Assembly: GCF_020166395.1 (NCBI RefSeq)
Contig: NZ_JAIQXU010000019.1
Span: 1 to 64,000 of the forward strand
DNA length: 64,000 bases
Source of the DNA: Deinococcus betulae
GTDB taxonomy: Bacteria > Deinococcota > Deinococci > Deinococcales > Deinococcaceae
Reading direction: 5' to 3'
Shown: positions 32,095 through 50,449 of the stretch, in pieces
Numbering within the stretch: position 1 is the first letter of the stretch
Layout: each line of letters begins with the position of its first letter
Position numbers and translations under genes: made by a program
Notes under the pieces: model-generated
What the model saw: only the letters and a program-made list of their open reading frames with translations
Told to the model about the DNA's origin: nothing
Databases searched by the model: none

Positions 32095-32328
32095 TGCTCG
32101 GCTAGCTTGTTTTTCTGCGGCGTATTCGCTGCGGCAAACGGAATACCACTACTTGCGTCTTTCTTATAGGATCGAGATTTATCCACATAGCACGAGCAGC
32201 GCCGAATGTCCGCAGGAGGCGTTGTTCGCTGCCGCTGTTGAAAATCTTCCGCGAGAGAGGCGAGGCTGGGCAGGAACGCGAAATATCGAGCCGCCCCCTG
32301 ACAACGACTAGAGGAAGCTAGCTGAGCA
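32095..32328 (+). ncRNA. Candidate retron msr-msd noncoding RNA
   Basis: Region between purF and the RT gene, bounded by an inverted repeat: a1 TGCTCGGCTAGCTT (32095-32108) and a2 AAGCTAGCTGAGCA (32315-32328), 14 bp with a single G-U. An extended -10 TGC-TATTTT (TATTTT at 32084-32089) would start RNA at about 32095, right at a1. TAGC within a1 (G at 32105) fits the conserved priming-guanosine context. Internal elements: GCGGCG/CGCTGC hairpin (32117-32132), GGAT/ATCC (32169-32184), and CGTTGT (32220-32225) paired with ACAACG (32301-32306), which could close the msd stem. Length is typical of retron RNAs. Folding and reverse-transcription not verified. Confidence 0.7.
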
Positions 32329-32332
32329 AAAT

Positions 32333-34042
32333 ATGCAAACCAAAGATGATTTAGCTAATGCGCTGGGCATCTCAAAATCTAAACTGACGTACTTTGCTTA
32401 TGCCGTATCAGATAAGAGAAAGTACGTCAGTTTCTACGTAAAAAAGAGGTCTGGCGGGAAGCGGGTAATACATGCACCGAATCGCGGTCTAAAAGCCATA
32501 CAGAGATCATTAGCGATCCTTCTGAGCGAGATATATCAGCCTTCGAATCCTCATTGCAATCATGGTTTCGGGAGAAATAGGGACATCATAACTAACGCAC
32601 AGAGCCATATAGGCAGAAGGTACTTATTTAAATGCGATTTGAAAGACTTTTACCCTTCTATTAACGGCGCACGCATTTTTGGCGTATTAACTGCCGCTCC
32701 GTTTAATTTTAGCGATGAGGTAGCTCACCTCATTGCAATGCTCTCGACCAAAGACGGTGCTCTTCCTCAAGGTGCGCCAACTTCCCCTGTTCTGTCTAAC
32801 ATAATTATTAGGAAGCTAGATAGGAAAATGATGAATTTTGCTAAGAGTAGCGGAGGTCTATATACGAGATATGCCGACGATATAACTATATCTTACCGCA
32901 CCATCTCAATGACACGAAGCGCCATAGATTCAGACGGAAATATATCGGATAGACTGAGACACATTATAGAGCATGAGGATTTCACATTAAACGAAAGTAA
33001 GACACGACTACTCACTAAAAGGAATAGGCAGATAGTAACCGGAGTGGTCATCAATGAGAAATTGAACGTCAAGAGAGGCTACATAAGAGACCTCAGGAAT
33101 CTGATATATATACTGGTGCGCTACGGTGAGTCGGATGCAGTCAATGCTTACAACAAACACCACTTATTTGATAAGAGTGCAAAAGATATAAAAAGAGTGA
33201 TTGAGGGGAGAATAAAGTTTCTGGAAAGAGTTAGGGGAAGAGAGGATGCAGTTGTTTTGAAGCTCATAGGAATGTACCAGCAGCACGACAAAGGCTTCCG
33301 CACTGACAAGGCTCCACCATACGACGATAACAAGATCGAAACTTTTAAAGTGAGGCTACTCGCGGAAGGAAAAACCGACTATAAACATCTTCAAATAGCA
33401 TTTGAATTCTTTGCAGAGAGTAATTTATATCCTTCGCTCGATCTTAATTTGGAGCCTCATCCAGATATAGAGGGAATTAAGCATCTTGAGGCACACGTTA
33501 AAGTTTTAGAGAAGGTAACATTGGAGCATCTCCATATTGCTATATATGATTCTGATGATAAGACAATAAACGAAAGATACGCAAACGGGCCAAAGCAGCT
33601 TGGGAGCGACCTCTATGGATTTACTTTGCCACGACCAGGACACCTCCCCGCCGATCAGCCATTCTGTATTGAGATGTTATATACACCAAAGGACTTAACA
33701 ACTCCCGATGAAAATGGTAGAAGAATCTTCTTAATAGATGAATTTGATAGGAATACGAATCACCATAAACAAGACAAAAGGATTACCACTAATAATAAGT
33801 CATGGGATAAATTGATTATTGATGACAAGGTTTTTAGATTAGATGAGAATCATAACATCGAGAGTATAAATTTGTCCAAAGCGGCTTTTGCATCATTTAT
33901 AGAAAAGCGAAAGACTGCAGGCGATCCACCAGATCTACATGCTTTTAAAGCAATCTTCGATATGATAGATAAGATCGCCAGAACTTACTATGGAAAAAAC
34001 ACCTCTGAATTAGGCGAGAAGATTGATATTATCAAAACTTAA
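32333..34042 (+). CDS. Retron-type reverse transcriptase fused to a TOPRIM nuclease domain
   Basis: 569 aa. RT domain, residues ~40-310: palm aspartate D102 in FKCDLKDFYPSI, PQGAPTSP at 145-152, catalytic YADD at 180-183. Two retron-specific signatures are present: NAQSH (88-92, NAxxH) and VTG (235-237). From residue ~336 a TOPRIM domain follows: LLAEGKTD (E345) and IAIYDSDDK (D406-x-D408), then a region with CIEMLY, typical of TOPRIM nucleases of the OLD/DUF group. A short N-terminal helical part (DDLANALGISKSKLTYF) resembles the usual retron RT start. The RT would make msDNA from the RNA upstream; the TOPRIM could be the toxic effector. Much AT-richer than the chromosome, with many AGA/AGG/ATA codons, so horizontally acquired. 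First in-frame ATG; a TAG lies 24 nt upstream. No separate effector gene flanks it. Confidence 0.88.
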   Translation: MQTKDDLANALGISKSKLTYFAYAVSDKRKYVSFYVKKRSGGKRVIHAPNRGLKAIQRSLAILLSEIYQPSNPHCNHGFGRNRDIITNAQSHIGRRYLFKCDLKDFYPSINGARIFGVLTAAPFNFSDEVAHLIAMLSTKDGALPQGAPTSPVLSNIIIRKLDRKMMNFAKSSGGLYTRYADDITISYRTISMTRSAIDSDGNISDRLRHIIEHEDFTLNESKTRLLTKRNRQIVTGVVINEKLNVKRGYIRDLRNLIYILVRYGESDAVNAYNKHHLFDKSAKDIKRVIEGRIKFLERVRGREDAVVLKLIGMYQQHDKGFRTDKAPPYDDNKIETFKVRLLAEGKTDYKHLQIAFEFFAESNLYPSLDLNLEPHPDIEGIKHLEAHVKVLEKVTLEHLHIAIYDSDDKTINERYANGPKQLGSDLYGFTLPRPGHLPADQPFCIEMLYTPKDLTTPDENGRRIFLIDEFDRNTNHHKQDKRITTNNKSWDKLIIDDKVFRLDENHNIESINLSKAAFASFIEKRKTAGDPPDLHAFKAIFDMIDKIARTYYGKNTSELGEKIDIIKT

Positions 34043-34089
34043 GATGAATTGATTATTTACGACTGGCTTTAATAGTTTTAATATTATAG

Positions 34090-34096
34090 TGAATTT
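34090..34096 (+). repeat. Right copy of 7-bp direct repeat flanking the retron island
   Basis: TGAATTT immediately before the dnaE stop codon (minus strand), matching 32071-32077. The 47 nt between the RT stop and this repeat are AT-rich and hold nothing recognisable. Confidence 0.4.
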
Positions 34097-39433
<5,337 letters not shown>

Positions 39434-39678
39434 AGGGTCAGGATAGGGCGGAGGGATAAAGCGCACCGCGACGCGGCTCTCTTGACGACCCTCGCTGGCC
39501 CATGTCTGTCCTCCCAACCCACACCCTGATGAACTTGGCGGCCGGGGCGCGCCCCTTCACGTCCACTTCAGCGCGCCTGCTGTTCTACCTTTGGCCTTTC
39601 GCGGAACAAAAACCCGCAAGGGATCAGGAGGCCTGTCACCCACAGCGCTCCTCTGAGCCAGGAAAACCACTGTTCCAA
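39434..39678. other. Intergenic region between dnaE start and the small leaderless gene
   Basis: 245 nt. Carries the dnaE -10 (plus-strand AGGATA at 39440-39445) and AT-richer DNA near 39610. An imperfect inverted repeat AGGAG/CTCCT lies just past the small gene's stop and may terminate it. Nothing else recognised. Confidence 0.4.
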
Positions 39679-39813
39679 CTAGGCGGCAATCAAAGAGTCG
39701 CCGTTGTCGTTAAATCCGGCTACGAAAGAGAGGGCACCGTAACTCAGCACCACACCGCCAAAAGCCAGTGCCGAGAGCGCACTCAGGAGGCATCCAGCGG
39801 GTTTGACCTTCAT
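39679..39813 (-). CDS. 44-aa leaderless small membrane protein
   Basis: ATG at 39813, stop at 39679-39681. Protein begins MKVKPAGCLLSALSALAFGG, continues with a second hydrophobic stretch (VVLSYGALSFVAG) and ends FNDNGDSLIAA. It resembles a single-span or signal-anchored small membrane protein; a lipobox is not evident although a Cys sits at position 8. The case for a real gene is TAGGGT (plus-strand ACCCTA 39821-39826) exactly 7 nt upstream of the ATG, the same spacing as at known Deinococcus leaderless genes. No family recognised. Confidence 0.55.
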   Translation of the reverse strand: MKVKPAGCLLSALSALAFGGVVLSYGALSFVAGFNDNGDSLIAA

Positions 39814-39913
39814 GCCTATGACCCTAGCCAACCCCAGGTCGCGGAGCCGCCGCATCTGCCCAGCGTCAGGTTTTTGTAAGACCCCTGTAACCCCCGCCCC
39901 CGCACGCTAAGGC

Positions 39914-40483
39914 ATGAGACCAGGCCAGCAGGAGCTGCGCTGGGCGTATCTGCTGTTCGCCCTGCTGGCCCTGGACAGTTTTCTGGTGGCGTGGCAGGTG
40001 CCGCGCCCCCTGGCCTTCTGGGTGCTGCTTCCTCTACTGGCGGTGCAGCTGATTGCCGCGTGGCTGGCGCCGCGCGTGGTCCGGATGGTGCGGGGCCACC
40101 GCCAGCTCCAGGAGTCTTACGCCGAGGAACTAGCGTTCGCCCGCCAACTGATGGAAAGCGTGGAACATGGGCTCACCGTGACCGATGAGGACGGCCGCTT
40201 TGTGTATGTCAACCGCGCCTACGCCCGGCTGCTGGGCACTGTGCCGGACAAGGTGCTGGGCCGCACCCCATTTGACTTCACTCTGCCCGAAGACCACGCC
40301 CAGCTGCTCGCGGCGCAGGCCGAGCGCCTGGGCGGCCAGAGTTCGTCGTACCGCACGCGGCTGCGCCACCACAGCGGCGCGGCGGTTGAGGTCGTGGTGA
40401 CCGGGACGCCGCGCTGGCATGGGGGGCGCATCGTGGGCAACGTTGCGGCGGTGGTGCCCCTTCACGAGTTGGATCAGAATTAG
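39914..40483 (+). CDS. Membrane-anchored PAS-domain protein
   Basis: 189 aa. Two membrane helices (residues ~10-28 and ~33-52), a short coiled linker (VRMVRGHRQLQESYAEELAFARQLME), then a single PAS domain: HGLTVTDEDGRFVYVNRAYARLLG ... GRTPFDFTLPEDH ... RHHSGAAVEVVVTGTPRWHGG. No kinase, GGDEF or other output domain, so it may act with a partner or is an orphan sensor. Ends shortly before the dnaK promoter region. Confidence 0.82.
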   Translation: MRPGQQELRWAYLLFALLALDSFLVAWQVPRPLAFWVLLPLLAVQLIAAWLAPRVVRMVRGHRQLQESYAEELAFARQLMESVEHGLTVTDEDGRFVYVNRAYARLLGTVPDKVLGRTPFDFTLPEDHAQLLAAQAERLGGQSSSYRTRLRHHSGAAVEVVVTGTPRWHGGRIVGNVAAVVPLHELDQN

Positions 40484-40543
40484 TTAACGCTTTCAGGACG
40501 GGCTCTGCTTCCGGCAAGCCCCCTCATCTTCACCGCTTCTAAA

Positions 40544-40597
40544 CTTGAGCCGACTACACTCAACTCTATTGACAGTCTTCAACTGTGGGCCTATGAT
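40544..40597 (+). promoter_or_regulatory. dnaK heat-shock promoter with HAIR (HspR) operator
   Basis: CTTGAGC-N7-ACTCAAC (40544-40564) matches the HAIR element CTTGAGT-N7-ACTCAAG bound by HspR, with both outer bases changed. It abuts a consensus sigma70 promoter: TTGACA (40569-40574), 17-nt spacer, TATGAT (40592-40597). HspR is known to repress dnaK in Deinococcus, so repression with heat release is expected. Confidence 0.75.
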
Positions 40598-40657
40598 GGA
40601 TGGCAGTCAGAACTGCTGCCCACACGGCGGCAAATCCCCACCCTTACAGGAGTCAAC

Positions 40658-42550
<1,893 letters not shown>

Positions 42551-42582
42551 GCGCACGTCCTCCGCACGACCACGACCACCCA

Positions 42583-42615
42583 GGGGAGAGGACGGCCAGC
42601 GCGCCGCCTCTCCCC
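42583..42615 (+). terminator. Terminator-like hairpin between dnaK and grpE
   Basis: 9-bp perfect stem GGGGAGAGG / CCTCTCCCC with a 15-nt loop, 33 nt past the dnaK stop, then TCCTGTTCTCC. grpE has its own -10 right after it. Confidence 0.6.
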
Positions 42616-42641
42616 TCCTGTTCTCCACTACTCTGGAACCA

Positions 42642-43289
42642 ATGTTCCGCAAGCGAGGCCCCAAGATGACCGACGATCAGCGTAAGCCGGACGACACCGA
42701 GACCAAGACGATAGACGCCGAAACCGAACTGGACGTGCCCGAGACCGAAACCGACAATCTGGACGAGGATCAGGAGGCCGCCTTTGCTGGGCTGGACGGC
42801 CTGGACGAAGGCATGCTGGGTCAGGTGCAGGAAATGATGGCCAAGCTGGGCCGCGCCGATGAGCTGGAGAAGGAGAACGCCGACCTGAAGGGCCGTCTGG
42901 CCCGCCTGGCCGCTGACTTCGAGAACTACCGCCGCCGCACCCAGGAAGACGTGCAGGCCGCGCAGGGTCAGGGCGTCAGTAAGGCCGCCGAAGCGCTGAT
43001 GCCGGTGTATGACGACATGGACCGCGCCGTGACGATGGGGGCTGCCGATCCGGCCAAGCTGGTGCCCGGAATGCAGGCCGTGCAGGGCAAGATTCTCAAC
43101 GTCTTTTCTGGTCTGGGCCTGGAAGTCACCGGTAAGGAAGGCGAGGCCTTTGACCCCCAGTGGCACGAAGCGCTGCAGGTGGTGGCCGGCGACGAGGACG
43201 ACGTGATTGTGCAGGTCTACCAACTGGGCTTCCGCATGGGGGACCGCCTGGTGCGGCCAGCCCGCGTGGTTGTGAGTAAAAAGGGTTGA
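42642..43289 (+). CDS. grpE: Nucleotide exchange factor GrpE
   Basis: 215 aa. Acidic N-terminal tail, then the dimerising coil (ELEKENADLKGRLARLAADFENYRRRTQED) and the beta domain ending FRMGDRLVRPARVVVSKKG, diagnostic for GrpE. Releases ADP from DnaK. Start: TACTCT lies exactly 7 nt before ATG 42642, so probably leaderless; a second ATG at 42666 is possible. Separate promoter from dnaK. Confidence 0.93.
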   Translation: MFRKRGPKMTDDQRKPDDTETKTIDAETELDVPETETDNLDEDQEAAFAGLDGLDEGMLGQVQEMMAKLGRADELEKENADLKGRLARLAADFENYRRRTQEDVQAAQGQGVSKAAEALMPVYDDMDRAVTMGAADPAKLVPGMQAVQGKILNVFSGLGLEVTGKEGEAFDPQWHEALQVVAGDEDDVIVQVYQLGFRMGDRLVRPARVVVSKKG

Positions 43290-43302
43290 GGGGGACGCGT
43301 TG

Positions 43303-44037
43303 ATGGGTGATGGAGCACAGCAGAGGCGTCAGCCATCAACAGCCCGCGACCCGCTGCATGGGGTGACGCTGGAACGGTTGGTCACGCATCTGCACGACGA
43401 ATACGGCTGGGAGGAACTGGCGCGGCGCATTCCTGTCAAGTGCTTTCAGACCAACCCCAGTATCAGCAGCAGCCTCAAGTTTCTACGCAAGACACCCTGG
43501 GCGCGCGAGCAGGTCGAGGGCGAGTATCTGAAACTGGGGCGCCGCGAGGATACCAATCCACTGATTGGGGCGCTGAAGGCCGGGACCCTGGGCGCCCATC
43601 AGACGGTCCCCAGTCAGACCAAAGCGCATGAGGCGCTGGGCTGGGCGCTGCGGCACGGGGAGGCAGAGGCCACCCTGGGGACCCTGCTGGGCCTGATTCA
43701 GGACGTGACGTTCTGGCAGGGCACCGCCCCCCTCCCGCTGCTGAACCTCGCCATTGACCGGGACGCGCCGCCCAGTTTCATCCGCGAGCTGCTGCGGCGC
43801 GGCGCTGACGCCAATGACAGCCGCTACTGGCTGCCGCTGCTGCATACGGTGGACGTGGAAGGTCTGGCGTATCAGTCTGGCCGCCGCGCGCCGCGTACCG
43901 ATGTGCTGGACCTGTTGCTGACGCACGGGGCCACCCCGACCGCCGCTGACCCCAGAGGTCACACGGCCCTGGACATGGCCCGCACCTACGGCCTGAAGGC
44001 CGTCATCCATAAACTGGCCCCCAGCACACCGTCCTGA
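43303..44037 (+). CDS. VF530-like DNA-binding domain fused to ankyrin repeats
   Basis: 244 aa. Residues ~16-78 match the VF530/DUF2132 family (DPLHGVTLERLVTHLHDEYGWEELARRI, CFQTNPSISSSLKFLRKTPWAREQVE). Residues ~130-240 contain ankyrin-type repeats (PLLNLAIDRDAPPSFIRELLRRGADAND; VLDLLLTHGATPTAADPRGHTALDMAR). A DNA-binding module plus protein-interaction repeats suggests a regulator or adaptor. Lies between grpE and dnaJ, 13 nt after grpE. ATG 43303 is used; TTG at 43300 is also possible. Confidence 0.78.
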   Translation: MGDGAQQRRQPSTARDPLHGVTLERLVTHLHDEYGWEELARRIPVKCFQTNPSISSSLKFLRKTPWAREQVEGEYLKLGRREDTNPLIGALKAGTLGAHQTVPSQTKAHEALGWALRHGEAEATLGTLLGLIQDVTFWQGTAPLPLLNLAIDRDAPPSFIRELLRRGADANDSRYWLPLLHTVDVEGLAYQSGRRAPRTDVLDLLLTHGATPTAADPRGHTALDMARTYGLKAVIHKLAPSTPS

Positions 44038-44084
44038 CCCCTGGACCGACTGACGCCAGGACCCCCTGAAAGGAGGCGCCCCCC

Positions 44085-45005
44085 GTGGCCTACAAGGATT
44101 ATTACGACGTGCTGGGCGTGTCGCGCGGTGCGTCCGACGCAGACATTAAAAGTGCCTACCGCAAGCTGGCCAAGCAGTACCACCCCGACAAGAATGCGGG
44201 CGACGAAAAGGCCGCCGAAAAGTTCAAGGAGATTGGCGAGGCCTACGCCGTCCTTTCTGACCCTGAGAAGCGCAAGGTCTTTGACCAATTCGGGCATACC
44301 GGGCACGTGCCGCCCGGCTACCCGGGTCCCGGCGCCGGGGGCTTTCAAGGGGGCGACTTTGCCGGCTTCGATTCCGGACAGTTCAGCGACTTCTTTCAGG
44401 GTCTGTTTGGCCGGGCTGGGGGGCGCGGCGGCGCGCCGGGGGGCGGCGGTTTCCAGGGGGGCGCCCAGGTCAATCTGGAAGACCTGCTGGGCGGCCTGGG
44501 GGGCGCAGGCCAGAGCCGACGCTTCGTGCAGAACGTCGAAGGCGAGCTTCAGGTGACGCTGGAGGAGGCGTTCAGCGGCTCGGATGAGGTCATCAATGTG
44601 GACGGCAAGCGCCTGTCGCTGAGGGTGCCGGCGGGGACGCGAGACGGCGCGCGGCTGCGCCTGGCGGGGCAGGGTCCGGGCGGCGGCGACGTGCTGCTGA
44701 CCATCCGTGTACTTGAAGACGCCCGCTTTGACCTGGACGGCGACCACCTGAGCACCAGTGTGGATGTGCCGGCCCCAGTGGCGGCGCTGGGCGGCGACGT
44801 GACGGTCCAAACCCTCTCGGGCAAGGGCAACCTGAGCGTGCCGCCGGGCAGCAGCGGTGGGCGGCGCATGCGCCTGCGCGGCCAGGGCTGGCCCCGGCGC
44901 GACGGCACCCGAGGCGACCTGTACGTGAAACTCAATGTCACGGTGCCGGCCACACTCACGGACGACCAGAAAGAGCTGTACCGCCAGCTGCGTGAGCTGG
45001 GCTAA
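44085..45005 (+). CDS. dnaJ: DnaJ-class co-chaperone without zinc finger (CbpA-like)
   Basis: 306 aa. J-domain with HPD motif ([31 protein letters not shown]), Gly/Phe-rich linker ([25 protein letters not shown]), then two substrate-binding beta domains. The CxxCxGxG zinc repeats of type I DnaJ are absent, so it is type II (CbpA/DnaJ2-like). Stimulates DnaK ATPase. GTG start with GGAGG upstream. Ends with an intrinsic terminator. Confidence 0.95.
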   Translation: MAYKDYYDVLGVSRGASDADIKSAYRKLAKQYHPDKNAGDEKAAEKFKEIGEAYAVLSDPEKRKVFDQFGHTGHVPPGYPGPGAGGFQGGDFAGFDSGQFSDFFQGLFGRAGGRGGAPGGGGFQGGAQVNLEDLLGGLGGAGQSRRFVQNVEGELQVTLEEAFSGSDEVINVDGKRLSLRVPAGTRDGARLRLAGQGPGGGDVLLTIRVLEDARFDLDGDHLSTSVDVPAPVAALGGDVTVQTLSGKGNLSVPPGSSGGRRMRLRGQGWPRRDGTRGDLYVKLNVTVPATLTDDQKELYRQLRELG

Positions 45006-45022
45006 GGCTTAGGCGAAAGCAG

Positions 45023-45053
45023 GCCCACCCGCGCATTGGGGTGGGCTTCTTTT
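45023..45053 (+). terminator. dnaJ intrinsic terminator
   Basis: 8-bp stem GCCCACCC / GGGTGGGC (45023-45046), then TTCTTTT. Confidence 0.85.
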
Positions 45054-45165
45054 CGGTGGGCTACCGAGATGTAAGCCTTCAGCAAGCGCCAAGCTGATGC
45101 CTCTCAGCACGCCGCCCTCTGTCAATGTCGGGCGAGAGCCTCCATCAACCCGCAGCCGACGGCCT

Positions 45166-45582
45166 TTAAATCGTCGGCTGGCTGATGCCTTGCAGGGCCT
45201 TTTCATCGGCGCCGCCGCCCGTGCGGGTGGCCAGGTCGGCCAGGCTCACAATGCCGATCACCTTGCCTTCTTCGGTCACCGGCAAGCGGCGCACCTGGCG
45301 CTGGGCCATCTGCTCCGCTGCGGCCTGCACATCGGTCTGGCTGTCCAGGGTCAGAACGTTGCCGCTGGCGTAATCGCTGGCGGCACTGCCCAGGTCGTGT
45401 CCGTAAGCCACCGCGCGAATCACGATGTCGCGGTCAGTCAGGATGCCGCGCAGCTGGTCGCCGTCCATAATCAGGACGTTGCCAATGTCCTGCTCCCGCA
45501 TCAGCGAGGCCACCTCTTTTAAGGTGGCACCAGCATCGGTGGTCGTCAGGTCGCTTGTCATGATGTCTTTGAGGGTGGTCAT
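45166..45582 (-). CDS. Tandem CBS-domain protein
   Basis: 138 aa from ATG 45582 (MTTLKDIMTSDLTTTDAGATL). Two CBS repeats: VASLMREQDIGNVLIMDGDQLRGILTDRDIVIRAVA and AAEQMAQRQVRRLPVTEEGKVIGIVSLADLA. CBS pairs bind adenosyl ligands such as AMP, ATP or SAM. Stand-alone, so the effector is unknown. TACCGT lies 6 nt upstream of this ATG, supporting it over the longer start at 45606. Confidence 0.88.
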   Translation of the reverse strand: MTTLKDIMTSDLTTTDAGATLKEVASLMREQDIGNVLIMDGDQLRGILTDRDIVIRAVAYGHDLGSAASDYASGNVLTLDSQTDVQAAAEQMAQRQVRRLPVTEEGKVIGIVSLADLATRTGGGADEKALQGISQPTI

Positions 45583-45749
45583 GCCCTGACGGTAGGGCGC
45601 AGTCACCAGCGCCCGCGTGGGAAGAGGCCTAAGAGCTGCCCTGGAAATCTACAGCCAGTCTTGAGTTAGGAGCTTCGCGCCAGGCTACCGATGAGCATTC
45701 ACCTCTCCTTCTTGTGCCCAGCCCTGCGCCCTCTTTTCTGCCCTACAGC

Positions 45750-45782
45750 AAAAAGCACCTGGAACCGCATGGTTCCAGGTGC
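45750..45782 (-). terminator. Intrinsic terminator for the subtilase gene
   Basis: 12-bp perfect stem GCACCTGGAACC / GGTTCCAGGTGC (45755-45782, loop GCAT) followed on the minus strand by five T (plus AAAAA 45750-45754). Confidence 0.85.
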
Positions 45783-45800
45783 CTTGAATGCATCCGAGTC

Positions 45801-48338
<2,538 letters not shown>

Positions 48339-48516
48339 GCCGCTCAGGGTAGGGGCCGGGGCGTGACGCGCCCTGAAGAGAACGTGAGGAGACCTTGACC
48401 TCCCGTCAGGCGGGCATCAGGGGCAGGGGACGCTGCGCAGTGCCAGCCCAAAGTCAAGGCGGAGGGCCGCCTCATCTGCGGCCCCGTCTCTAGAAAGTCC
48501 AACTGCGCTCCCTGGC

Positions 48517-49236
48517 TCAGCGGGAGTAATCCACAATCAGTTCGCCCGTATCCACCTTGTGGTTGATCATGCTGGTGCGCTCGTAACTCAGCAGAATGCG
48601 GCCACTGGCCAGCTGTAACAGACTCAAGGTCCCTTTGACGGCCCGGCCCTGAATTCCGCTGCCACCAAACACTTTCCACTGAAAGCCAGAGCGCACTTCC
48701 AGGCCTCGGCTGGCGTCGTTGTTCGGCGCCACATTGACCGGCTGGGCGCTGAAGCCCTCGGGGCAGCGCATCTCACCGGTTTTCAGGTCAATGGTCACGC
48801 CACGCAGCACGCCGTTCATGGCCGGGCCGTCCCCAAAGGTGACGCGGTTGGCGTCTCTAGTAATAGCCAGACGGAAGCTCTTGCCGGTGGACACCAGGGT
48901 TTCCTGAAACACCACATACCGCTGGAAGTCACTCAGGGAGACGTTCAGGCGGGCGTCGTACGTCGGCTTGACGCCGCGCGCCGCACTGACCACAATCTGG
49001 CGCAGAACGCTTGAATCACCGCCCACGCTGGCCACCTTCAGCTCCAGGTCAACGGTCGAGATACTGGGCCGGCGGGCCAGCAGGGTGACACTCTGCGCCG
49101 TCTGGGGCAGCAGGGTCAGCAGCCGGGCCTGCCAGCCGCTGGGCAGCGCCGGGGTCAAGGGTGCCCCAGAGGTCTGTCCGGCGCACAGCAGGCCGAACAA
49201 CAGGGCAAAAAGAACAGGGGGCCGGGCCAGCGTCAT
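48517..49236 (-). CDS. Exported protein of unknown function
   Basis: 239 aa, signal peptide to ~24 (VLFALLFGLLCAGQTSGAP). Mature part is beta-rich with a single cysteine (EMRCPEGFS). No recognised domain. TATGCT lies 9 nt before the ATG. Sits upstream of the subtilase on the same strand with its own promoter. Confidence 0.65.
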   Translation of the reverse strand: MTLARPPVLFALLFGLLCAGQTSGAPLTPALPSGWQARLLTLLPQTAQSVTLLARRPSISTVDLELKVASVGGDSSVLRQIVVSAARGVKPTYDARLNVSLSDFQRYVVFQETLVSTGKSFRLAITRDANRVTFGDGPAMNGVLRGVTIDLKTGEMRCPEGFSAQPVNVAPNNDASRGLEVRSGFQWKVFGGSGIQGRAVKGTLSLLQLASGRILLSYERTSMINHKVDTGELIVDYSR

Positions 49237-49377
49237 GCATCCGCGAGCATAGAGCCGCCGCGTGAGAATCTCCCGCTGACAGGCAACTCGAAAATGAACC
49301 GTCCGTCAGGGAAGGATCAGGTATCGGGGGAGTGCCGGGGGTACAGGCGACAGCTCTGAGCAGGACAGCAGAAAGCA

Positions 49378-49402
49378 GCCCACCTTCGACGTGAAAGTGG
49401 GC
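49378..49402 (-). terminator. fba terminator candidate
   Basis: 6-bp stem GCCCAC / GTGGGC, 13-nt loop, then TGCTTTCT on the minus strand. 30 nt past the fba stop. Confidence 0.5.
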
Positions 49403-49431
49403 CGCTCTGGATTGGAATGAAGCGGGTGGGC

Positions 49432-50349
<918 letters not shown>

Positions 50350-50449
50350 GTGAGTGCCTCCTTGTAAGCGACCTCACTTTACCTGCCCGGCGCGCCAGTG
50401 CGTCCACACGGTCAGGTCAACCCCTCAGGCGCGGCGTAGCATGGCAGCC

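Noticed and set aside
39502..39879. 125-codon plus-strand frame upstream of the PAS gene
   Set aside because: No domain, low-complexity reading; the opposite strand has a small gene with a leaderless promoter.
40544..40564. CIRCE (HrcA) element at dnaK
   Set aside because: The arms are CTTGAG/CTCAA with N7, i.e. HAIR; CIRCE (TTAGCACTC) is absent.
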